From Proteus terrae subsp. cibarius (GTDB taxonomy: Bacteria > Pseudomonadota > Gammaproteobacteria > Enterobacterales > Enterobacteriaceae), in NCBI RefSeq assembly GCF_011045835.1, contig NZ_CP047349.1:3348001-3412000 (forward strand): DNA of 64,000 bases, written 5' to 3'. This document shows, piece by piece, positions 1 to 9,107 of this stretch. Made by a program: the position numbers and the translations under genes. Each line of letters begins with the position of its first letter. Position 1 is the first letter of the stretch. The notes beneath the pieces were generated by a model. It was not told where the DNA came from. It saw only the letters and a program-made list of their open reading frames with translations, and ran no database searches.

Positions 1-1017
1 GGCAAGGCGATTTTGCTCTAATCCCACCGCAACACGCCGTGGATTAGACAACATTGAGTGGTCAACTAACGCTTGGATTTCCACCAGCAAAGGTCTTGTA
101 CCTTCCCACACCACCATCACAGAACTGCCTGAGGTAATCTCATCACCTCGGCTTAAAAAGATAGCTGAGGGATTGCTCACCTCCCGTAATCCTTGCTCTG
201 TCATGGCAAAAACGCCTAATTCATTAACGGCGCCAAAACGGTTTTTATGACTACGTAAAGTACGAAAACGAGAGTCTGTTTCACCATCCAACATAACGGA
301 GCAGTCGATACAGTGTTCCAGCACTTTAGGCCCAGCCAATGTGCCATCTTTTGTTACATGACCTACCATAATAATGGCAACATCATTAGTTTTAGCAAAA
401 CGGGTCAGATAAGCGGCTGTTTCGCGGACTTGAGCAACACTGCCTGGCGAAGATTGAATATCTGCCATATGCATCACTTGAATAGAGTCAATCACCATTA
501 ATTTAGGTTGTTCTTGTGAGGCAATTAAACAAATCTGTTCAATACTGGTTTCTGACAACATATTCAGTTCGGCTGTCGGTAAACCTAATCGGTGAGCGCG
601 CATAGCGACTTGTTGTAGCGACTCTTCACCCGTGACATACAGTGTTTTCATTTCAGTCGCTAAACGGCACATAGTTTGTAGCAATAAAGTACTTTTACCT
701 GCACCGGGGCTTCCCCCAATTAAAATGGCACTTCCGGGAACAACGCCACCACCTAGTACGCGGTCGAACTCTTTAAACCCTGTGGAAAATCGAGGTAATG
801 CTTCAAGGCTAATTTCCGATAATTTTTGAACTCGGCTAACCCCTTTCGCATCACCCGCAAATCCACTAAAACGCTCGTTGCGGGAAGAAGGGGCTGCTGC
901 AAGGCGTACTTCTGTAATTGTATTCCACGCATGACAAGCAGAACATTGCCCTTGCCAACGAGGGTAATCTGCACCACATTCATTACATACAAAGGCTCTT
1001 TTTGCTGCTTTTGCCAC
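1..1017 (-). CDS. radA: DNA repair protein RadA (partial, C-terminus outside window)
   Basis: RadA is a RecA-like, DnaB-type branch-migration helicase that helps process recombination intermediates. The minus-strand frame from a GTG at 1017 reads an N-terminal four-cysteine zinc finger (CNEC...CSAC), Walker A GGSPGAGKST, and the RadA-specific KNRFG motif. A GGGAG Shine-Dalgarno sequence lies just upstream of that GTG. About 339 codons are present of the roughly 460 usual for the family, so the Lon-like C-terminal domain is mostly missing because the window ends. It lies 37 bp downstream of serB in the same direction, the conserved enterobacterial serB-radA pair. An overlapping frame that starts two bases earlier is a shadow. 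Confidence 0.96.
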   Translation of the reverse strand, partial: MAKAAKRAFVCNECGADYPRWQGQCSACHAWNTITEVRLAAAPSSRNERFSGFAGDAKGVSRVQKLSEISLEALPRFSTGFKEFDRVLGGGVVPGSAILIGGSPGAGKSTLLLQTMCRLATEMKTLYVTGEESLQQVAMRAHRLGLPTAELNMLSETSIEQICLIASQEQPKLMVIDSIQVMHMADIQSSPGSVAQVRETAAYLTRFAKTNDVAIIMVGHVTKDGTLAGPKVLEHCIDCSVMLDGETDSRFRTLRSHKNRFGAVNELGVFAMTEQGLREVSNPSAIFLSRGDEITSGSSVMVVWEGTRPLLVEIQALVDHSMLSNPRRVAVGLEQNRLA

Positions 1018-1054
1018 ACTTCTCTCCCAACAATAACTATTTAGAAAAACACCC

Positions 1055-2032
1055 TTAGCGCTCTTCGTGTTTTAAACCACCACTTAAAATACACAATACA
1101 CCCATTAGATCGGCGTGGCGGATCGCAACTTTTGCCTGAGCATACACTTTAGGTTTTGCATGATAAGCAATACCAAGCCCTGCTTTTCTCAACATTTTAA
1201 GATCGTTTGCACCATCCCCAATGGCAATTGTTTGCTCTATTGGGATCTCTAAATCTTTAGCTAAACGTGCAAGGACTTGTGCTTTATATTTCGCATCAAC
1301 AATAGGGCCTTTAACTTTACCCGTTAGTTTGCCATCTTTAATTTCAAGATGATTAGCAACAGCAGCTACTAAACGTAATTTTTGTTTTAAGTTATCAGCA
1401 AAATACGTAAAACCGCCAGATGCGATAGCAATATGCCAATCCATCGCCTGAAGTTTTCGAACTAAGCTCGTTAACCCCGGCATAAGAGGCAAATCATCCA
1501 TCACTTTTTGTAAAATAGAAGCGTCAGCACCTTTAAGTTCAGCAACACGCAGTTTTAAGCTTTCACTAAAATCCATTTCACCTTGCATTGCTCGCTCTGT
1601 TATCGCAGCAACTTTATCCCCCACTCCTGCTAATTTAGCGATTTCATCAATACATTCAATTTGAATTGCCGTTGAATCCATATCCATCACTAAAAGCCCA
1701 GGAGAACGTAAACGAGGAATTTCACCTAGAGGAACGACATCTAGGCCACATTCATCGGATAAACGGCGGATCCGGCGAGTTAGGCTACCTGCAATACGCA
1801 CAACTTGGTAATCATCAATGCGCCATGAAGAAACCACGACGATTGCCACACCTAATTTATGTTGGAACTCACTTATTCTTTTCTTATCAAGTTCACGTCC
1901 ATAAAGTAACCACCCACTATCTCCAGCACGGTAATCTAGTGGCATTACCTCTTCACCACTGAGTGATAACGGCAGACCTGGCCATTTACGGATTTCATCC
2001 GGTAAATAGCAATAGGTCAGACTATTTGACAT
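1055..2032 (-). CDS. serB: Phosphoserine phosphatase SerB
   Basis: Catalyses the last step of L-serine synthesis, hydrolysing O-phosphoserine. At 325 aa it has the usual enterobacterial SerB length. The HAD motif I DMDST (nucleophile Asp) lies near residue 117, after the N-terminal region. Motif II (SGGF) and the motif III/IV Lys plus GDGAND segment lie in the C-terminal half. It is transcribed towards radA, with which it probably forms an operon, and is divergent from smp across about 100 bp. Confidence 0.97.
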   Translation of the reverse strand: MSNSLTYCYLPDEIRKWPGLPLSLSGEEVMPLDYRAGDSGWLLYGRELDKKRISEFQHKLGVAIVVVSSWRIDDYQVVRIAGSLTRRIRRLSDECGLDVVPLGEIPRLRSPGLLVMDMDSTAIQIECIDEIAKLAGVGDKVAAITERAMQGEMDFSESLKLRVAELKGADASILQKVMDDLPLMPGLTSLVRKLQAMDWHIAIASGGFTYFADNLKQKLRLVAAVANHLEIKDGKLTGKVKGPIVDAKYKAQVLARLAKDLEIPIEQTIAIGDGANDLKMLRKAGLGIAYHAKPKVYAQAKVAIRHADLMGVLCILSGGLKHEER

Positions 2033-2135
2033 ACTTATTCTCCTGTTTTCCCCTGTCTGAACAAAATAATCGTTATTCAGCCTATTCTATCTCTGGCTCA
2101 TCTGGCAACATGCACATACTTGCTTACGCAAAAGG

Positions 2136-2858
2136 ATGAACATGCTTAAAGACAAACTAAAATTCAAACTACAAAAAACGGCGATTATACTGATTTGTAT
2201 CGCACTATTGGCATTTCTTATGCAAGGCGCGTCTTATTTTAGCCGTGCAAACCAGCACGCCCGTATTACTCAGTTTGAAGAGCTTGCAAAAACGCTGGCA
2301 GAACAAGTTGCGTTCTCTTTATCCACTTATATAGATGACAGTAGCAAAGATAACGTAAATCCCCTCATTATGGCTAATTTAAATCATCTGACTCACGATA
2401 GTCGGGTGCTTGATGCCAGTCTTTATTTAGAAGATGGTACACAAATAGCGCATAGCGGTGAAAATGTCACTGTTAAAGAGCGATTAGCACTAGAAGGGCA
2501 AAAAAGTGGCGGTTCTTTTAATCATCAACTTGTTGTGCCTGTACCGGGCAAAGATAAACCTAAAGGTTTTTTAAGGCTTACGCTGGATACTCATCAGCTT
2601 GTCACTGAATCAAGCCAAGTCGATAACACAACAAATTTATTACGTGTCATGTTATTAGTTGCGCTTGCGATTGGCTTTTTGCTTTCTCATAACCTTCTTC
2701 AACTAACCCCCGTTCATTGGCAACAATCTCCTTATTTATTAACTGCCAATTTACCGCCACGTACTGAAAAAGAAGAGACTGAAGAAAACGAGAGTAATGA
2801 AGAAAAAGGATCTATTGAGGAAGATAACGACACGGAGAATAAAATAGAGAAGTCATAA
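2136..2858 (+). CDS. smp: Smp/YtjB family inner-membrane protein
   Basis: Homologue of the E. coli membrane protein Smp (YtjB) encoded divergently from serB. One membrane segment lies near residues 15-32 (TAIILICIALLAFLMQGASY) and a second near residues 168-185, flanking a periplasmic domain. The motifs RLALEG, LRLTLDTH and QVDNTTN are shared with the E. coli protein as I recall it. The C-terminal tail is very acidic (Glu/Asn rich) and longer than in E. coli. AAAGG lies just before the first ATG; a second ATG two codons on is an alternative start. The biochemical role is not established. Confidence 0.88.
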   Translation: MNMLKDKLKFKLQKTAIILICIALLAFLMQGASYFSRANQHARITQFEELAKTLAEQVAFSLSTYIDDSSKDNVNPLIMANLNHLTHDSRVLDASLYLEDGTQIAHSGENVTVKERLALEGQKSGGSFNHQLVVPVPGKDKPKGFLRLTLDTHQLVTESSQVDNTTNLLRVMLLVALAIGFLLSHNLLQLTPVHWQQSPYLLTANLPPRTEKEETEENESNEEKGSIEEDNDTENKIEKS

Positions 2859-2881
2859 TTTTTATTCTATTGAGGAGTCAC

Positions 2882-2925
2882 TAAGTGGGTTGAGTTATTC
2901 ATTAGCTGAACTCACTTTTTTATTT
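2882..2925 (+). terminator. Rho-independent terminator after smp
   Basis: Imperfect 12-bp stem (AAGTGGGTTGAG against CTGAACTCACTT) with an 11-nt loop, followed by a T-run. It lies about 25 bp past the smp stop. Confidence 0.7.
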
Positions 2926-3003
2926 CTAATTAACCATAATTTGAATTAGATATATCTAATTTATACGTATTTTCGTGCTATTTCCTTAATCTTTAAAGGG
3001 GTT

Positions 3004-3017
3004 TTGTTTAAAATCAC
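3004..3017 (+). promoter_or_regulatory. Candidate FNR half-palindrome upstream of yjjI
   Basis: TTGTT-TAAA-ATCAC matches the FNR consensus TTGAT-N4-ATCAA at 8 of 10 positions and lies about 80 bp before the yjjI start. A glycyl-radical enzyme is oxygen-sensitive, so anaerobic induction would make sense. The region is AT-rich, so chance matches are possible. Confidence 0.35.
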
Positions 3018-3095
3018 GGTAAATTTTCACTAAGTCATTAACCTAAAAAGATAGGTTTTAAATCTTTTTCTGGCTCTTTGAGTACTGAGGTGGTT

Positions 3096-4637
3096 ATGAC
3101 TGAACAATCTGTTATCCAACGTTGTCAACAAATCGTAGAAAACCCAACCCTTTCCCCTGAACAAAAACGTCATTTTCTCGCTTTAGAAGCTGAAAATATG
3201 TTGCCTTATCCCTCACTTCCTGAGGATGCGGCTAAAGCACTGAATGAACGGGTTATCTGTGATATGTATGAAGGTCACGCCCCTTATAAACCGCGTTATG
3301 TGTTACCTGATTACGCGAAATTTTTAGCAAAAGGCTCTCGCTATTTAGAACTTGAACCTGCACAAGATTTTGACGATGCCTTAAACATGCTGACTATTCT
3401 TTATCATCATGTTCCTTCTGTAACCTCTATGCCTGTTTATTTAGGCCGCATTGATAAAATCTTACTGCCTTATGTTGGTGAACTGACTGAAGAACAGCTT
3501 TACCCTAAATTAAAACGCTTCTGGCGCTATCTTGATAGAACGCTACCAGATGCCTTTATGCACGCCAATATTGGCCCAGAAGACTCTGTTCTTACACGTC
3601 TAATTCTTAAAGTAGATGTTGAGCTTCAGCAAGTCGCGCCTAATCTCACATTTATTTATGATGCGAAATCAACACCTGCTGATTTACTTCACCAAGCTAT
3701 CACCAATATTTGCCACAGTAGTAAACCGCATATTGCTAATGGTGCTTTGCAAGATGTGGTATTTGGCAAAGATGAATACGGGATTGTGAGTTGTTATAAC
3801 TCTCTGCCTCAAAGTGGTGGTGGTAGCACCTTAGTGCGTATAAACCTCAAAGAGGTTGCACAGCGTAGCCAAAATAGCCCAGATTTTCTTGATAATGTAT
3901 TGCCTTTTTATATGCAAAAACAGATTGAGATCATTGATGCTCGTTGTGAGTTTCTCTATGAAAAATCTAACTTCTTTAAACAGAGCTTCTTAGTTGAAGA
4001 AGGATTAATCTCACCTGATCGTTTTGCTCCTATGTTTGGTATTTATGGAATGGCCGAAGCCGTAGCGCTTTTACTTGAAAAAGAAGGTAAAAATGTTGCT
4101 TATGGTGATAATGAATCAGCGAATAAACTTAGCTATATGATCAGTGAAAAATTGGCTCAATTTGTTACCGAAACACCAGTAAAATACGGCTGGAACCACC
4201 GAGCAATGTTACATGCTCAATCAGGTATTAGCTCTGATATTGGCACAACACCTGCGACTCGTATTCCTTATGGTAAAGAGCCAGATCCTGTTACGCACTT
4301 AATGACCGTTGCTCCTCACCATCAATTTTATACCTCAGGGATCAGCGATATTTTAACGGTTGATGAAACCATCAAACAAAACCCTGATGCCCTAATGCAA
4401 CTCTGCTTAGGCGCGTTCTCTTCTGGATTAAGAGAATTTACCGCCAATGTGGGCGGAAATGATCTCGTCCGTGTGACTGGTTATATGGTTCGCTTATCTG
4501 ATTTGAAAAAGTATAAAGATGAAGGCTCTCGCCTTAACACTACTTGGTTAGGTGATGAAGCCACGGCAAATTGTCATATTGCTGAACGTAAACCACGAGT
4601 TATCAGTCATGAACAGCAGATGCGCTTCGATAAATAA
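3096..4637 (+). CDS. yjjI: YjjI family glycine radical enzyme
   Basis: Glycyl-radical enzyme of the YjjI family (DUF3029); the reaction catalysed is not known. The C-terminal radical motif RVTGY places the predicted radical glycine at residue 462 of 513. A candidate catalytic cysteine sits in the segment GIVSCYNSLP at about residue 233. The protein is nearly collinear with E. coli YjjI, including the C-terminal ISHEQQMRF. I chose the ATG at 3096, preceded by GAGGTGG, over an upstream in-frame TTG. The cognate activase gene yjjW overlaps its 3' end, so the two are translationally coupled. Confidence 0.93.
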   Translation: MTEQSVIQRCQQIVENPTLSPEQKRHFLALEAENMLPYPSLPEDAAKALNERVICDMYEGHAPYKPRYVLPDYAKFLAKGSRYLELEPAQDFDDALNMLTILYHHVPSVTSMPVYLGRIDKILLPYVGELTEEQLYPKLKRFWRYLDRTLPDAFMHANIGPEDSVLTRLILKVDVELQQVAPNLTFIYDAKSTPADLLHQAITNICHSSKPHIANGALQDVVFGKDEYGIVSCYNSLPQSGGGSTLVRINLKEVAQRSQNSPDFLDNVLPFYMQKQIEIIDARCEFLYEKSNFFKQSFLVEEGLISPDRFAPMFGIYGMAEAVALLLEKEGKNVAYGDNESANKLSYMISEKLAQFVTETPVKYGWNHRAMLHAQSGISSDIGTTPATRIPYGKEPDPVTHLMTVAPHHQFYTSGISDILTVDETIKQNPDALMQLCLGAFSSGLREFTANVGGNDLVRVTGYMVRLSDLKKYKDEGSRLNTTWLGDEATANCHIAERKPRVISHEQQMRFDK

Positions 4638-5475
4638 GATACTCCCTTTCTCTTGCGTGGATGGCCCAGGCAATCGCCTGGCCATCTTTCTGCAAGGGTG
4701 TAATCTACGCTGCAAGAATTGTCACAATCCCTACACAATGGGGATCTGTGATAATTGTGGCGACTGTATTCCTACCTGCCCACAGCAAGCACTTTCATTA
4801 CAAAATGGCGTAATGAGTTGGAACAGTACCAGTTGTGAACAATGCGACACTTGTATTCAACAATGCCCACGGCAATCAAGCCCAATGACCTTAACCTATA
4901 CCGTTGATGAATTAATGGTTATTACACGTAAATATGCAGCATTTATTAATGGCATAACTGTAAGTGGGGGTGAATCTACATTACAACTTCCTTTTTTAAT
5001 TGATTACTTTAAGGCAATCAAGAAAGCACCGGATCTTAAACACCTTACTTGTTTAATCGACAGTAATGGCACACTTTCACTTAATGGCTGGCAAAAAATC
5101 GCCCCTTATATGGACGGTGCTATGATTGATTTAAAAAGTTGGAATGAAGATACTCATATTTATTTAACAGGGCGTAGTAACCAACGAATTAAAGATTCAA
5201 TCAAATGGTTAGCTAATAATAATTTGCTTACAGAATTACGCCTTTTATATATTCCAGAAAAAACAGATTATTTAGAGAATATTGAATTACTTTCCCAGTT
5301 TATTAATTCACTTGGTGAATCTGTATTAGTCCGTATTAATGCATTTCATCAACATGGTATTTATGGTGAAGCGAGTAAATGGGTGTCGGCACAAAAACAA
5401 CATATTGATATATTTAGTAAAGAATTGAGAAAAAGAAATATTACAAATATTAACACCCCAGGGATATATTCATAA
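4609..5475 (+). CDS. yjjW: YjjW family glycine radical enzyme activase
   Basis: Radical-SAM activase expected to install the glycyl radical on YjjI. The cluster-binding motif CNLRCKNC (CX3CX2C) is near residue 27. It is followed by a ferredoxin-like insert with two cysteine clusters (CDNCGDCIPTCP and CEQCDTCIQQCP), as in PflA-like activases that carry extra Fe-S clusters. The start at 4609 gives MNSRCASINK..., which aligns with the E. coli YjjW N-terminus and a length of about 288 aa. It lies inside the last 29 bp of yjjI; longer in-frame starts would extend without any family support. Confidence 0.92.
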   Translation: MNSRCASINKILPFSCVDGPGNRLAIFLQGCNLRCKNCHNPYTMGICDNCGDCIPTCPQQALSLQNGVMSWNSTSCEQCDTCIQQCPRQSSPMTLTYTVDELMVITRKYAAFINGITVSGGESTLQLPFLIDYFKAIKKAPDLKHLTCLIDSNGTLSLNGWQKIAPYMDGAMIDLKSWNEDTHIYLTGRSNQRIKDSIKWLANNNLLTELRLLYIPEKTDYLENIELLSQFINSLGESVLVRINAFHQHGIYGEASKWVSAQKQHIDIFSKELRKRNITNINTPGIYS

Positions 5476-5504
5476 TAAAAATCAATGTAAAATAAAAACA
5501 ATAA

Positions 5505-5533
5505 TTTCTAATTATTATGAATATAATTAGAAA
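5505..5533. repeat. AT-rich perfect inverted repeat
   Basis: Arms of 11 bp (TTTCTAATTAT / ATAATTAGAAA) around a 7-nt centre, 30 bp past yjjW and about 95 bp before the autotransporter start. It could be a weak hairpin or an operator; there is no T-tract. Confidence 0.5.
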
Positions 5534-5626
5534 TGCATTTTAAAATAAAATTCATTTATATTGACAGAAAAAGAAGTTCAAATTAGTCTTCAAAAAAACC
5601 TGCCAAAATAAACGGAATGATATTTT

Positions 5627-8600
5627 ATGTTTATGAATAAAAAGAAGCTAAAGCTATCGATTATTATTTCAATTATAATTAATTCTACATGTAGCTATGC
5701 TTTAAACGATCCATCAGAGCTAGTCTCCACAAAAAATATTGAATTTAATTTTGAATCTGTTGATAAAGATTCCCTTCTAAGATATGACAGCAATAGGCAA
5801 ATTCATGGAAGAATGTTCCCACGAAATCTTCCAACAATCTTAGCATCTAAATATAATAATATAATAATAACATCAGATAAATATAACACTAATATCAGCC
5901 ATGATATTGGTAAAACCTTTACTTCTTTGAAAATAAAAGATTTTAATAACATCAGTGCTCTTTCACTTTCAGAAGATGGTCATTATTTGACTGCTCATGG
6001 TGAGTATAATAACAACAGTGTGTTTTTTGTTTATGATGTTTTTTTAAAAGAAATAAAATTATTTAATCATAAAGATGATATTTCATATTATATTGAAGAT
6101 GATTATTACTTTACTACTAATGATGGATTATTTAGCCTTTACTCTGAGGATAACGATCCTTATGCAAGGTATACTTCACCTAGCGAAAAGAAATTTTTTA
6201 TCTTTGATAATGAAAATAAAAAAAGCATTTCACTCAGTGAGTGGAATAAAACAAAAATCAATAATCACATAGAAAAAAATAAATTTATTTTATTTGAAGA
6301 TTTAGCTTTTATTAATAAATTAATCAAATTAAAACCTAATATTACTGCTCCATCCTTTAGTGGAAAATATCTTTATGGTACTTTACAACGGGAAAACCAA
6401 GAATCAAAAAGTGTTAGATTAGCATTTATTTATGATAAATCGAACGATGATGTAAAAATCATTTCGGATTCAGATTATGGCTCATCAAAAATCAATCAAT
6501 TCTCTAAAAATGATCTAGCCGTTGGTTGGATTGAATCACGTATTAAACGCAGAAATGAAAGCAATGATAGATTAATTCGTGAGGCTTTTATCTATGATCC
6601 AACTAAAAATAAAATTAGAAAACCAATAATTAATAATACTGGATATGATCGTTATTATAATTCAGAAGCAACTGCTATTTCAGAAAATGGTGAATTTTTT
6701 GTTGGCTGGGTAGAGTACGGTAACAACATTATAAATAAAACGTCTCCATTATCAAAATATCTTAGAAATGCCTTCATCTATTTCGTTGAAGAAAACAAAT
6801 CCCAATTATTACTAAATCTTAATAACGATATTAAAGAATCAGAAGCTCATTCTATTTCTAAAGATGGTAATACTGTATTTGGAATATCAAAAGACATCGA
6901 TAGCACATGGAGAATGGTTGCATGGAACCTTGGAAGAAAGACTGATCAAGAAATAGAAAAAAACCAAAGAAAAGAAGCAATAAATATTAAGTTTGACACA
7001 TTATTAGCAAATAACGATATTAAAAAAGTTACAGATAACTCTAATTTATTATTAGAGAAAATCGCTTTACTTAAAGAAAACATCAACACACAAAGAGAGG
7101 AATTATTAAATAAATTAGAAACAACTAAAAATGAAATGCATAAGGCTAATAAGGAAAGAGTAAGAATTGAAAATATCATTGATAAAGGTGAAGAAAATGG
7201 CGATCAAGATATATTTAACAGGTACTCAGATGAATATCATAGAAATAAATATAAAGAAGAAGAATATCAAAAAAATGTCGAAGACCTTAATACTAAAATA
7301 GCTAATTTCGACAAAGGAGAACAAAGTACAGAGTTAAAATTAACAGAGTATGAATATGAAAAGAGTAAAACCACTCTTAATGCACTAACACAAAAAAATG
7401 CGACAATAGAAGTAGATAAAAAACAACGTTTGGATGACGAAGCCAAAGCGGAGCAAGAGCGCTTAGCCAAAGAGCAAGCCGATAAAACCAAAGCGGAGCA
7501 AGAGCGCATAGCTAAAGAGCAAGCCGATAAAGCCAAAGCGGAGCAAGAACGTTTAGCCAAAGAGCAAGCCGATAAAGCCAAAGCGGAGCAAGAACGTTTA
7601 GCCAAAGAGCAAGCTGATAAAGCCAAAGCAGAGCAAGAGCGCTTAGCCAAAGAGCAAGCCGATAAAACCAAAGCGGAGCAAGAGCGCTTAGCCAAAGAGC
7701 AAGCTGATAAAGCCAAAGCGGAGCAAGAGCGCTTAGCTAAAGAGCAAGCCGATAAAACCAAAGCAGAGCAAGAGCGCTTAGCTAAAGAGCAGGCCGATAA
7801 AACCAAAGCAGAGCAAGAGCGCTTAGCCAAAGATCAAGCTGATAAAGCCAAAGCGGAGCAAGAGCGCTTAGCTAAAGAGCAAGCCGATAAAACCAAAGCA
7901 GAGCAAGAGCGCTTAGCCAAAGAGCAAGCTGATAAAGCCAAAGCGGAGCAAGAGCGCTTAGCCAAAGAGCAAGCCGATAAAGCCAAAGCGGAGCAAGAGC
8001 GCTTAGCCAAAGAGCAAGCTGATATTAAAGCTAAAGAAAAAGAGAAAGAAATAACAAAACCATCGATCATTATCAGCAAACCTATCGACATTGAAAACAC
8101 CTATAAATCAATGCAATTAATGGCTGAAAACGGCTATAAGTTTATGGATATGCAACAAGGGCAATTGCGTTATCTAGCTTCTGCAACTTGCTCTGTAGGT
8201 GCTGAAAATGCGTGTATTAGTGGTTTTACACATTATCAAAATCTAAATAAAACTAATGCAACCCAAACAGGATTGAGTGGAGCTTATCGTTTTGATATCA
8301 AAAATATTCCACTCGTTGTCGGTTTGGCCATTGATACCGATGTCTCCTCTTCATTACCTAAAGGTTATCAATATCAAGGCTATGCATTACCTTTAATTGG
8401 TTTTAGTTTAGATTTAATACCGTCATTGAATGCTGAATTAAATAATAATGCACCACATTTTTCTTTAAAAGGTGCTTATTTAAATCGTAAAGTTTCTATT
8501 GAAAGACCTGCATTAGCAGGTACTGAATCGGGTAAAGGAAACGCCAGAATATCTGGTTATCATATTGATTTTCAAACTTATTACCCTTATTCATTATCAG

Positions 8601-9031
8601 ATAATTTACTGCTAACGCCATTTGTAGGAATTACTTTTAATCAAATATCACGTTCAGCTTATAGTGAAACTCAAAATGCCCAATTTGCAGCACACTATGA
8701 TGCCCTTAAAACGCATTCATTATTCGCCAAAATGGGATTAGGTATGGAGCATTTATTAGGTTCTTCTTTCATACTTAATACAAAAGCGGGCTTACTGTGG
8801 AACTTATCGCATTATCAAGGGGATTTTCGTAGCCATATTGACTATTTAGGTCAACAACAAATTGATTATTCAGAAAATAAAAAACAGGTAAAACAACGCC
8901 CATTTGCTAATGTTGGGATCACTTATCAGTTTGATAAGCAATCTTCTGTCACTACATCTGTAAATTGGGAAATGACAACCTATCGCAATCACGATATGCA
9001 AATTGGTGTAAGTTACACTTATCGCTTCTAA
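5627..9031 (+). CDS. Putative autotransporter with tandem coiled-coil repeats and C-terminal beta-barrel
   Basis: 1134 aa. A signal peptide has a Lys-rich n-region (MNKKKLK), a hydrophobic core and probable cleavage after SYA near residue 25. Residues about 60-440 contain repeated segments of the type AFIYD...GWxE, resembling HAF-like repeats or beta-propeller blades of surface proteins. Residues 450-600 are Lys/Glu-rich coiled coil. Residues 608-799 are thirteen near-identical 15-residue units (AEQERLAKEQADKAK). The last 300 residues look like an autotransporter beta-barrel, with alternating aromatic strands ending in YTYRF. It probably displays a surface adhesin on a charged stalk, but no passenger enzyme motif is visible. 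Base composition at the 5' end is notably more AT-rich than its neighbours. A second ATG two codons downstream is an alternative start. Confidence 0.8.
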   Translation: MFMNKKKLKLSIIISIIINSTCSYALNDPSELVSTKNIEFNFESVDKDSLLRYDSNRQIHGRMFPRNLPTILASKYNNIIITSDKYNTNISHDIGKTFTSLKIKDFNNISALSLSEDGHYLTAHGEYNNNSVFFVYDVFLKEIKLFNHKDDISYYIEDDYYFTTNDGLFSLYSEDNDPYARYTSPSEKKFFIFDNENKKSISLSEWNKTKINNHIEKNKFILFEDLAFINKLIKLKPNITAPSFSGKYLYGTLQRENQESKSVRLAFIYDKSNDDVKIISDSDYGSSKINQFSKNDLAVGWIESRIKRRNESNDRLIREAFIYDPTKNKIRKPIINNTGYDRYYNSEATAISENGEFFVGWVEYGNNIINKTSPLSKYLRNAFIYFVEENKSQLLLNLNNDIKESEAHSISKDGNTVFGISKDIDSTWRMVAWNLGRKTDQEIEKNQRKEAINIKFDTLLANNDIKKVTDNSNLLLEKIALLKENINTQREELLNKLETTKNEMHKANKERVRIENIIDKGEENGDQDIFNRYSDEYHRNKYKEEEYQKNVEDLNTKIANFDKGEQSTELKLTEYEYEKSKTTLNALTQKNATIEVDKKQRLDDEAKAEQERLAKEQADKTKAEQERIAKEQADKAKAEQERLAKEQADKAKAEQERLAKEQADKAKAEQERLAKEQADKTKAEQERLAKEQADKAKAEQERLAKEQADKTKAEQERLAKEQADKTKAEQERLAKDQADKAKAEQERLAKEQADKTKAEQERLAKEQADKAKAEQERLAKEQADKAKAEQERLAKEQADIKAKEKEKEITKPSIIISKPIDIENTYKSMQLMAENGYKFMDMQQGQLRYLASATCSVGAENACISGFTHYQNLNKTNATQTGLSGAYRFDIKNIPLVVGLAIDTDVSSSLPKGYQYQGYALPLIGFSLDLIPSLNAELNNNAPHFSLKGAYLNRKVSIERPALAGTESGKGNARISGYHIDFQTYYPYSLSDNLLLTPFVGITFNQISRSAYSETQNAQFAAHYDALKTHSLFAKMGLGMEHLLGSSFILNTKAGLLWNLSHYQGDFRSHIDYLGQQQIDYSENKKQVKQRPFANVGITYQFDKQSSVTTSVNWEMTTYRNHDMQIGVSYTYRF
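7448..8023 (+). repeat. 13 tandem 45-bp repeats inside the autotransporter gene
   Basis: Units encode AEQER(L/I)AKEQADK(A/T)K. Twelve are full and the thirteenth ends at ...EQAD before IKAKEK. Units differ by synonymous changes (gcc/gct, cgc/cgt), an A/T alternation at residue 14, one L-to-I change and one E-to-D change. The unit length is a multiple of three, so gain or loss of units keeps the frame. Confidence 0.97.
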
Positions 9032-9073
9032 TTCCTTATTGTTATATTTGGGGTTACTTTTAGCTGTATATTT

Positions 9074-9106
9074 AGCTTCCTATAAAGATATAGGGAGCTC
9101 TTTTTT
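9074..9106 (+). terminator. Rho-independent terminator after the autotransporter gene
   Basis: Stem AGCTTCCTATA / TATAGGGAGCT (one G-T wobble), loop AAGA, then C and six T. It lies 42 bp past the stop and abuts the end of the convergent ABC transporter operon. Confidence 0.85.
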
Positions 9107-9107
9107 A

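Noticed and set aside
753..1019. 88-aa minus-strand frame starting two bases before the radA start
   Set aside because: It is a shifted frame of radA; the true frame from the GTG at 1017 gives the zinc finger, Walker A and KNRFG motifs.
7448..8023. CRISPR-like look of the regular 45-bp repeats
   Set aside because: Units are directly adjacent without unique spacers, lie in frame within a long gene and encode a coiled coil; no cas genes are present.
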